Below, piece after piece: positions 60,501 to 64,000 of a DNA stretch of 64,000 nucleotides (the stretch's first letter is position 1; each line of letters begins with the position of its first letter). The stretch covers positions 10,478,001 through 10,542,000 of the forward strand of contig NC_092801.1 in the NCBI RefSeq assembly GCF_918797505.1. The letters are read 5' to 3'. A program made the position numbers and the translations under genes. The stretch comes from Bemisia tabaci. Taxonomy: Eukaryota > Arthropoda > Insecta > Hemiptera > Aleyrodidae. The notes below the pieces were generated by a model. The model saw only the letters and a program-made list of their open reading frames with translations. It was not told where the DNA came from and ran no database searches.

Positions 60501-63382
60501 TATTACTTTATGTAAGATAAATACCCTGGTAAAAATTCGCAGTAGAATCTGTGTTCCAAAATACCATAGACCTACGGCCGGCTGTAAGATTTCCAATAGC
60601 TTCTGTAGCCGGCTATACAATTTCTTATAGTCTAGTTATGGCGATTAAGCAAGTCACAGCCAGGCGATTAAGTGTATGCTAAACGCCACTAATTACGGAT
60701 GCCAGGACTTAGTGAGTTTTTGGACCACTGCTCTCTTTTTGGGCCGTAGTATCTTGATTTATTTTGCGAGGAAAGCTCCGTACTTTTGATGGATGCCTGT
60801 CATTCCTAATATATTAGAGCGCCTTCTGTTTCGTATAATACCGTGCAATATACTTCTGGTGTGAAATAGTTGTTTCGAGCGCCGTGGCACGCTGCGGTGC
60901 GTCAGCCGGCGCGAAACGCGCATTGGCGCCTACAAACCTAACAGGGATACTTCACGCGTTGCGCAATGCGTGAAGTATCCCTGTTAGGTTTGTAGGCGCC
61001 AGTGCGTCGCCGCTCCGCTTTGTGTTAGGCTCTAATATTTAATCTGGCGGAGTCAGCGTTATTCAACTCATGACTTTGAAATGTTTGCACATCCTGTATG
61101 GATTATTCTCGTTTTAATTGATGAAAAAAATATATATATTGAAGGAAAATATAACGTGTGTTTTGTAAATATTAAGGTGGTTCCGTATCAAACTTAATGA
61201 TTTCCAAAGCACACGAATTTCTACACAATTTCTTATAGCCTTTTATAATCGATGGCGAAAAAGCAACAGCCAGGCGATAAAGTGTAAAGCCCGGCGATAG
61301 GAGCTATAGCCCAGCTGCATAATTTTTTATCGCTTCGTATAGCCCGGCCGTATGATATTCCCCGCATTCTACAGCCGGCTATATGATTTTCTGTAGCCTT
61401 CTTTAGCCTGCTATAAGAATTCCTATGGTATTTTGAAACGCAGCTTTTATCGCCAATTTTTACCAGGGTAATTAATCAATCAATCAATCAATCAAAGGTC
61501 GTGTTATTATTCAGACTATCTTATCATTCATGTCATATAGGTACTCGGTTTTAATGACATGATTTTAATAACTTTAAAATAGTTTTGTTTTCCAACCAGG
61601 TATGACATTCAAATAGACCAAACAGATAATTATTTGAATCATCCTTTGACTCCTGCCTCATATGTAGCCTGCTCACAAAACCATGGTCAGAGTTTAATTT
61701 TGTACAATACTCGGTCGAATACCTCGATATCCACGAGAAGTTCTTGGACTTTGTTTTCCGTGCTGGTTTTCTTCGATTCTAACTCTGCCTGTTGACTTTT
61801 GATGACTTCAAGTTTCTGCTTCAGATTCATGACTTCAGTTTGGGACCGTTCCTTTTCCCTGGCCAACATCTCTTTATTCTTCATCGCCGGACCGCTGAAA
61901 CATCGCACAGAAACATAAATCACCAAAAAAAAACTCCTTATCTCTCCATTATGGCAGGAGAAAATATACGACTACTGAAACTCAAAAACAATCTTAACTT
62001 AATTTTTTCGGAACTGTGGGTTGGTTCTTTTCTGATAAACTCGGTCCAAATCTACCTTCTCGGGACACTACGACAGAGGAACACACATACACACACCCAC
62101 TCATTTTGTACGCGGTAATCAGTCATACTTCGAAGAGCCACCGGGAACATCCAGGAAACTTTGATCCCTAACTAAGAGGGACGACCTTCAATCGAAATTA
62201 CTCATAACGTTTAAAAAAAAAAAGGGAATGGAAGTTGATCAAAAAACCTCTGCCAGCGTAAGGAAATAGCGTAGCTATGTCGTTTCTGAAATGAGTCTCT
62301 AAAGCTACAGTCCCTTAAGTGTGATGGGAATAACAGCGCCTGGATGCATCTATTCGTGTTCTTCGGATGTCCGCGTTGCATACGCACAAACATGAAGGCG
62401 TTTTGGATGTTGACGCTTACAGCAGAACGATGTAGGTGTTGCGTTGCAACATCCTGTGATGTTTTCCATTGAGGATATTTTCAAGAATGTTTTACTTCTA
62501 AGCCTTTGCTCCTCCTCGAGAAATGTGTTACTATACACCCGCGAGAAAACTATTGTTGGAAGACTAACTTCTTAAAATGTCAGTTGCACCAGCGACCCCG
62601 TCGTTTCTTTATGGTTGAATGGACCGCGTTAAGCAGAAAGGAACCAAGTCACATCAGCTATTGCCGCATTTAATTGGGCGACTTAAATATTAACAAGTGA
62701 ACATTTGCGCGGATTCCTTCGAACATTTTACTGAATTTACCTCGCACTATGCAGAAAATTTACTAAAATTTGTATGAAAACCCGCTCAATTGTTTTCATG
62801 TAAAAAATTAAACTGCCCGGTTAAATTAGGCAATAGCTGATGTAGTTTGGTTCCTTTCTGCTAAACGCGGTCCAAATGTTTTTTCTGCCCCCAATAATTT
62901 TACCTGTTCAAATGCCAAATCTCCACGTTTAATGTAAAAGAAATTTATAGACGGTGGGCCTTGAAAAGGAAACCAAGTGACATCACCTACTGCCAATTTT
63001 CATAGGATAATTTCTGTTTTACACGAGATAATAGTGCCAAATCTCCCCAAAATCTCAGGGAATTACAATGTGAGATGACGTAAATTATCTACATTTTCCG
63101 AGAGCATCAGCAAAACTGTCTTTTTATTAAAATATAAACCGTCCGGTGAATGTTGGCAACATCTGATGTCACTTGGTTCTCTCTCTCGAAGAAGACCGCC
63201 AGTACAGCCAAAAACTCGGTTAACAATAAGACTCACTCTGTTTCAGACTGAAGCATTCTGTTTTTCATGTCCAGCTCTGATTTGAGTTTCCCAACTTGTA
63301 GTCGCAAGGCTTCGATAGTTTCTTGGGCCACTTGTTCTCTGGCATTCGTTGTGTCTACCGTCAGCCAAGCTGCCTCCAATGC
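36816..63382 (-). CDS. CFAP58: CFAP58 (CCDC147): cilia/flagella-associated coiled-coil protein, 5' end missing
   Basis: Fourteen coding exons in continuous phase: 63382-63237, 61894-61723, 59947-59771, 59331-59194, 57917-57656, 56550-56412, 55345-55150, 53772-53664, 52818-52640, 51300-51128, 49991-49829, 47281-47057, 39733-39623, 37019-36816. They give 797 aa plus stop (human 872); the first ~80-100 residues lie beyond 64000. The protein is almost entirely coiled coil. Family signatures are ALEEELQNPLNIHRWRKLE (exon 11 here) and LQKRVLSKTSEVVEKEEQLK (exon 12), close to vertebrate CFAP58, and a C-terminus with KIAGGGF. CFAP58 is a structural protein of motile cilia and sperm flagella, so testis expression is likely. 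The acceptor at 57918 (GATGAG|ATG) lacks a good pyrimidine tract and is the least certain junction. Introns are full of MITEs and foldbacks; the 7.3-kb intron 12 contains a receptor gene. Confidence 0.93.
37080..37588. mobile_element. 509-bp foldback element in the last CFAP58 intron
   Basis: The ends GGAGATGTTGCATGTGTGAG and CTCACACATGCAACATCTCC are exact mirrors. Inner pairs such as CTCCATGCAAAGATAGGGAG / CTCCCTATCTTTGCATGGAG continue to a centre near 37335. Arms are about 240 bp with few mismatches. There is no coding capacity. Confidence 0.9.
38685..38921. mobile_element. MITE CACTGG...CCAGTG with TA duplication
   Basis: This is a 237-bp palindromic element flanked by TA on both sides (38683-38684 and 38922-38923). 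The ends are CACTGGAAAAATG and TTTTTTTTTCCAGTG. It is the sister of the copy at 2712-2939. The TA site is typical of Tc1/mariner-type MITEs. Confidence 0.85.
38975..39226. repeat. Perfect tandem duplication of 126 bp
   Basis: The unit beginning ACCGTCAATTTAAAATTAAA at 38975 recurs at 39101, and I see no mismatch across 126 bp. It lies in the last CFAP58 intron. The duplication is either very recent or an assembly artefact. Confidence 0.9.
39829..39871. repeat. (CT)n microsatellite
   Basis: CT-rich simple repeat interrupted by short C runs. Confidence 0.85.
40024..40802. mobile_element. ~780-bp element with CGTAACG termini and G/C runs
   Basis: The left end GACCGTCCTTAAATAACGTA and the right end TTACGTTATTCTTGAACGGC are inverted. 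Subterminal regions carry long G runs (40055 on, 40158 on) and matching C runs (40506 on, 40755 on). No coding potential. It lies in the CFAP58 intron that also hosts the receptor gene. Confidence 0.65.
40803..42108. other. Intron sequence with no supported gene
   Basis: Only single MITE ends are seen (for example near 41096-41150). The 155-aa and 104-aa minus-strand frames around 41589-42124 overlap each other in different frames, are low-complexity and serine-rich, and match nothing I know. Confidence 0.4.
42109..42365. mobile_element. MITE, GATTGCATTTTGCAAAAAGG family
   Basis: The ends CGATTGCATTTTGCAAAAAG and CCATTTTGCAAAATGCAATC are inverted; it is 257 bp, the same length as the copy at 13516-13772. 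Confidence 0.8.
42837..42842 (-). terminator. Poly(A) signal of the ionotropic receptor gene
   Basis: AATAAA on the minus strand, about 100 nt downstream of the receptor stop codon. This is a sensible position for its own 3' end inside the CFAP58 intron. Confidence 0.6.
42943..45168 (-). CDS. Divergent ionotropic receptor (IR), intronless, 741 aa
   Basis: A single uninterrupted frame with the layout of an insect ionotropic receptor, a chemosensory relative of ionotropic glutamate receptors. A hydrophobic N-terminus (about 1-20) could be a signal peptide. A long divergent extracellular region is followed by ligand-binding half S1 (about 300-420), TM1 (about 424-452), a pore/TM2 block (about 495-523, KIFFLIIVFSMMVLITLFQS), S2 (about 530-700) and a last TM (about 717-740). 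The C-terminal pattern LRLAFFSLVIGWILSASCF is typical of divergent IRs. I see no conserved glutamate-binding signature, as usual outside the co-receptors. It would act as an odorant, taste or humidity channel subunit; the ligand is unknown. No frameshift or internal stop. It lies wholly inside CFAP58 intron 12 on the same strand. The start at 45168 gives the most complete N-terminus. I cannot name its orthologue. Confidence 0.9.
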   Translation of the reverse strand: MSLFGCRYNLLITVLCFGPGEVARLPHSSTPALKNHINLLTKICPLMLERSKHKLIHVTTIHPRFDSTALIRNLHNALIPTLHANSVQPMGPQFTETEPKTMLFILDDFTNILNLILGSQNFGKVDTAATSLRALKNFSKSLDGKQGPLNLPKCCIHLETEFKLILMNPTSPCDENFTISDIQLQEDSHLSESLFDRVRGLSQNNVWNARNYLIFYVMSAFQVPQILEENSHGAVNQISYSLRFAFRFMWRIFKGQKTLICLREACYRYDPFFEKIQEYVKGGEDVFFDFSWYSMNQKPLTFSTVELEPFSFDGRVTDVCAANTVMPFVLVLMYVASSRNCRLHPISKEVHFIKDPFSSLDTSTQLEHLEFGLKYGVDVHVTGAGLGNLANLRDFDISPTVESCQLTFRLPRKGYVPQDVVPFYSFSLTVWIFIIVTLLILALVHYTLAISYINIFYRSDTEESTLGHELFPTLMTIYRYTLGISQPRLIMVELMVGKIFFLIIVFSMMVLITLFQSGMFSLLSSRVRFRDIDTVKEIEESDFLVQSSGIEIDAQLLGDESEFGWIRQKLTDSFKFICGQHYTPNLFVDADLLMNETLIDTDEKNLVMREVDTMLKSNAFLTRMSTKYTDLNDLVYVDHATKKEYEFHVARERLLSYPLMYFMPRNGFYHEVVNDVLFRLLEMGYLNKDIAEFAPRDFSKYRAKENNDEARPFTLTDLRLAFFSLVIGWILSASCFIMELL
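45284..45556. mobile_element. Pogo/Tigger-type MITE just upstream of the receptor gene
   Basis: The left end CAGTAGAGTCTCGCTTATCC and the right end GCGGATAATCGAGACTATTG are inverted, with TA on both sides (45282-45283 and 45557-45558). The CAGTAGAGTCTCGCTTATCCG terminus is characteristic of pogo/Tigger elements. It is 273 bp, non-coding, and begins 115 bp upstream of the receptor start codon, so it may form part of the promoter. Confidence 0.88.
45719..45826. repeat. Short foldback, GTCGCTCCTC family
   Basis: TTGTCGCTCCTC and TTTTCACGCGAGCCC pair with GGGCTCGCGTGAAAATTGAG and GAGGAGCGACGA. A relative lies at 50926-51022. The hairpin is about 108 bp long. Confidence 0.75.
45931..45983. repeat. 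(CT)n microsatellite
   Basis: TCTC runs with short C-tracts, similar to the one at 39829-39871 in the same intron. Confidence 0.85.
46115..46382. mobile_element. Decayed MITE, TCGACGGTGAAACTACC family
   Basis: The interior GAACATAAATCGATATCATT and CGTTGAGTAGTTTTCCCATT, followed by AAGTCTGCAACGTTGGAAAC and ACTTTCACCGTTGAA, match the right half of the intact copy at 50275-50529. The left end is diverged. Confidence 0.55.
46746..47033. mobile_element. Foldback element in CFAP58 intron 12, 24 bp from exon 12
   Basis: AGAAAGAAAAGGAGGTGTTT pairs with AAACACCTCCTTTTTCCTTC, and GATGACGTAGGTCGGTACGG pairs with GTACCGACCTACGTCACG. It is about 288 bp, with an open centre. It ends 24 nt beyond the exon 47057-47281 on its donor side. 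Confidence 0.75.
47313..47869. mobile_element. 557-bp MITE, GACCACTAGAC family, next to a CFAP58 splice acceptor
   Basis: The ends GAAATGGACCACTAGACAAG and CTTGTCTTGGGGTCCATTTA are inverted, with the same internal order as 30886-31441 (in opposite orientation). Its edge lies 31 nt from the start of the exon at 47281, so the branch point of this intron must lie in or right beside the element. Confidence 0.85.
47871..48113. mobile_element. Foldback element with GATATCGAAACTGCACTCG centre
   Basis: GATCGCAATTCTGTTGTCAG mirrors CTGACAACAAAATTGCGATC, and TTTTTTTAGAGAGAAAACAT mirrors ATATTTTCTCTCTAAAAAAC. Arms are about 110 bp. A half copy lies at about 57990-58222. The following ~110 bp (to about 48222) is also shared with 57990-58050 in inverse order. 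Confidence 0.8.
48455..49175. mobile_element. Repeat element carrying an 80-bp palindrome
   Basis: The interval shares long blocks with 60680-61080: CTCTCTTTTTGTGCCGTAGT, then ATCTTGATTTATTCTGCG, and GAGCGCCTTCAGTTTCGTAT. Both contain the palindrome described separately. Borders are approximate. Confidence 0.6.
49015..49094. repeat. 80-bp near-perfect palindrome
   Basis: The arms CTGGCGCCTACAAACCTAAG and CTGTCAGGTTTGTAGGCGCC extend to a centre ATTGCGCAAT, with only two or three mismatches over 40 bp per arm. The half-site CGCCTACAA...TACTTCACGCATTGCG also occurs, tandemly and unpaired, in the hAT element at 16739-17544. Confidence 0.92.
49403..49820. mobile_element. 418-bp MITE with GGTAAAATTACC motifs, 8 nt from a CFAP58 splice donor
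   Basis: The ends ACACTGAACAAAAAAACC and TTTTTTTTCAGTGT are inverted. Inside, GGTAAAATTACC and GGTAATTTTACC-like palindromes recur about ten times. The right border (49820) is 8 nt past the donor of the exon 49829-49991, which therefore keeps only GTAGGAGA before the element. Confidence 0.85.
50275..50529. mobile_element. Intact 255-bp MITE, TCGACGGTGAAACTACC family
   Basis: TCGACGGTGAAACTACCAGA and TTTGGTAGTTTCACCGTCGA form exact ends, with TA on either side (50273-50274, 50530-50531). It has the same length as the copy at 63424-63678, in the opposite orientation. Confidence 0.9.
50774..50924. mobile_element. MITE, GGATTGCATTTTGCAA family (short)
   Basis: GGATTACATTTTGCAATAAG and CTTATTGCAAAATGCAATCC are inverted ends. 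The copy is shorter than 13516-13772 and includes AGGAACCACTATCTCTGGC and GCCAGAAATGGTGGTTCCT as a hairpin stem. Confidence 0.75.
50926..51022. repeat. Short foldback, GTCGCTCCTC family
   Basis: CCTCTGACGTAAGGGCGTAC pairs with ATACGTCCTTACGTCAGAGG around AGCCTCGCTTTAATGGGGCT. It is about 97 bp, a relative of 45719-45826. Confidence 0.8.
51561..51578. repeat. G homopolymer
   Basis: A run of about 18 G. A poly(A) run follows at 51721-51743. Confidence 0.9.
52258..52610. repeat. Foldback beside a CFAP58 exon
   Basis: TGGAACTATGTGCAAGTGGA and AAGATGGGGTGTG (near 52300-52330) pair with CACACCCCATCTTTCCACTT and GCACATAGTTCCA (near 52547-52575). It ends about 30 nt from the donor of the exon 52640-52818. 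Confidence 0.75.
53160..53424. mobile_element. MITE with TAGACAAAGCTATAGA arms
   Basis: GGGTTGATTATTGAAATTGA and TAGACAAAGCTATAGA on the left mirror TCTATAGCTTTGTCTATGAA and TTTCAATAATCAGCCC on the right. The inner CCTATTGGTGG and CCACCAATAGG also pair. Non-coding, in a CFAP58 intron. Confidence 0.75.
53826..53946. mobile_element. Fragment of GACCACTAGAC MITE
   Basis: GGTAATTTTCGTAGCGTGAA to CCTTGTCTTCTGGTCCATTA is the terminal ~120 bp of the family seen complete at 30886-31441. Confidence 0.75.
54001..54245. mobile_element. MITE, GGACCGCG family
   Basis: GGACCGCGTTTAGCAGGAGG at the left and GATGTGGCTTGGTTCCTTTT at the right; the outermost right bases are diverged. Confidence 0.8.
54270..54569. 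mobile_element. 300-bp MITE with CATCACGG ends and internal 21-22 bp repeats
   Basis: CATCACGGAAAAAAAAGATG and ACTTTTTTTTCCGTGATG are inverted ends. Inner ATGGACATTTC/GAAATGTCCAT also pair. The body has four tandem units of the type CCCAATTAATTGTGGTAATA. Confidence 0.85.
56664..57372. mobile_element. ~709-bp foldback element with GC-rich loop
   Basis: CCTGGAATTTTGGGTACACA near 56668 mirrors TGAACCCGAAATTCCAGG near 57318-57335, and TCCTACCGCGTATCTGGTGA mirrors TCACCAGATACGCGGTAGGA. The pairing continues through AGCGGCTACGCATGAGAAAA. Arms are about 300 bp. The unpaired centre (about 56930-57050) is strikingly GC-rich (GGCGGACCGCGCGGCGTCCG). It lies in CFAP58 intron 5. Confidence 0.88.
57527..57598. 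repeat. 72-bp T homopolymer
   Basis: An uninterrupted run of 72 T. Its length may be an assembly or sequencing estimate. No SINE body is recognisable beside it. Confidence 0.9.
58225..58795. repeat. GC-rich minisatellite in CFAP58 intron 4
   Basis: Degenerate units of ~45 bp containing CCTTGGATGTCAAGGGGGGC and CAGCCCC (about 58262-58460) are followed by ~67-bp units with GGGCTAAGGAATGTGG and ATAGACATAAATTCCA (58520-58760). The open frames on both strands here (58311-58713) are proline/glycine-rich consequences of the repeat. Confidence 0.8.
60215..60450. mobile_element. MITE, GTGCGAAACCACG family (diverged)
   Basis: CAAGTACGAAGACACGTATC and GATACGCGGTTACACACTTT are inverted ends; the interior has TCCTTCGCGGAGTATCAGAA and AGTCTGCGATGATGCAAACG. 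Confidence 0.6.
60524..61468. mobile_element. TA-flanked transposon (CCCTGGTAAAAATT ends) with nested insert
   Basis: CCCTGGTAAAAATTCGCAGT and GCCAATTTTTACCAGGG are inverted ends, with TA outside both (60522-60523, 61469-61470). AATACCATAG and CTATGGTATT, and GCCGGCTGTAAG-type motifs, continue the symmetry. From about 60680 to 61190 it is interrupted by the palindrome-bearing repeat that also occurs at 48455-49175. Confidence 0.8.
60920..61005. repeat. Second copy of the palindrome (~86 bp)
   Basis: CATTGGCGCCTACAAACCTA and TAGGTTTGTAGGCGCCAGTG pair around a TTGCGCAA centre, nearly without mismatch. It is the sister of 49015-49094. Confidence 0.92.
62621..62873. mobile_element. MITE, GGACCGCG family, intact
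   Basis: GGACCGCGTTAAGCAGAAAG and CTTTCTGCTAAACGCGGTCC are near-perfect inverted ends of this ~253-bp element. It is the best example of the family in the window. A diverged relative follows at about 62950-63190. Confidence 0.88.
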
Positions 63383-63423
63383 CTGACATAAAAATTACGC
63401 CGCATTTAAATCAAAAGGGACTA

Positions 63424-63678
63424 TCGACGGTGAAACTACCAAACCACGTATCTCGGTTTGCGACGTCGCAGACTTCCTGTCATACTTTATTTTTTAAATG
63501 AAAAACTACTTAACATCCAGTCTTGAAAATTTCTGTGATTTTTCCTCTTTGTGCGGAGAAAATTCCGTGAAAATTTCAAGGAATGATATTGATTTGGTCT
63601 ACTTCAAAAAAATAAAATGTGAGCGTAGATTTTTAAACACCGCAAACGAGATACGTGGTTTGGTAGTTTCACCGTCGC
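63424..63678. mobile_element. Intact 255-bp MITE, TCGACGGTGAAACTACC family
   Basis: TCGACGGTGAAACTACCAAA and TTTGGTAGTTTCACCGTCGC are mirror ends with TA on both sides. It lies upstream of the first CFAP58 exon in the window. Confidence 0.9.
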
Positions 63679-63799
63679 TATGTCCATTGTGACATGAGCC
63701 CGGTCATGTATGTGCTCTTATGGATCTCAGGGCTCATGTCTACAGTCACATGATGACAAATAATGTCCACAGTTCATAGCGTGGCGTACTTTGCGATAT

Positions 63800-63935
63800 A
63801 TCGATTGATCTGTCACTTAAACCTACGAAAATGATCGATTAATAGGGTATTCGCAACGAACACCTTTATAATCGATTCTTTACCATAGCTTCAAATGGGG
63901 GAATATCGATAATCGACCATTCTCGCCTCGCCTCT
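63800..63935. mobile_element. Palindromic MITE, GGTGTTCGC-centre family
   Basis: TCGATTAATAGGGTATTCGC, CGAACACCTTTATAATCGAT and CCATAGCTTCAAATGG match the element at 20196-20365. Confidence 0.6.
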
Positions 63936-64000
63936 GCTACAGTCATGAACGTCAACAATTTGAGACAGGTGTAGAGGTAAGATTATCCTTCATTTTTGCG

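Overview
The window is eukaryotic, almost certainly insect nuclear DNA: AT-rich, with short exons, GT-AG introns and very many short inverted-repeat transposons. The gene content (the splicing factor SMU1, the cargo lectin VIP36/LMAN2, the ciliary coiled-coil protein CFAP58 and a divergent ionotropic receptor) fits an insect. The receptor type and the repeat style suggest a hemipteran, possibly a whitefly, but the species is a guess from sequence style. I see no CRISPR array, operon, bacterial gene or viral gene.

Layout. 1-5100: repeats and MITEs; nothing coding that I can defend. 5108-5155 (-): a possible first coding exon of an unidentified gene that would run off to the left. 6811-16376 (-): complete SMU1, 11 coding exons, 510 aa, whose introns hold MITEs, a tRNA-derived SINE and a 577-bp foldback element. 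16.7-18.6 kb: the gap between SMU1 and LMAN2, occupied by a non-autonomous hAT element and a ~308-bp tandem repeat. 19156-27239 (+): complete LMAN2/VIP36, 6 coding exons, 328 aa; intron 3 carries a 2.1-kb long-TIR transposon inserted inside a smaller MITE. 27.2-36.8 kb: convergent intergenic space with MITEs, ending in a large inverted array of 101-bp TCGATCGA-rich units. 36816-63382 (-): CFAP58, 14 coding exons and 797 aa present; the first ~80-100 residues lie beyond the right edge. Its largest intron (39734-47056) contains a complete single-exon ionotropic receptor gene (42943-45168) on the same strand.

Exon phases were followed through each junction. All three spliced genes give uninterrupted reading frames of about the expected family length, which is strong support for the models. 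The genes have unrelated housekeeping, secretory, ciliary and sensory roles, and there is no sign of a functional cluster.

The most unusual content is structural. There are several long near-perfect foldbacks (0.3-0.7 kb) inside introns, two copies of a roughly 80-bp perfect palindrome whose half-site is tandemly duplicated inside a hAT element, nested transposons with readable target-site duplications, and transposons sitting within 8 nt of a CFAP58 splice donor and about 31 nt of a splice acceptor.
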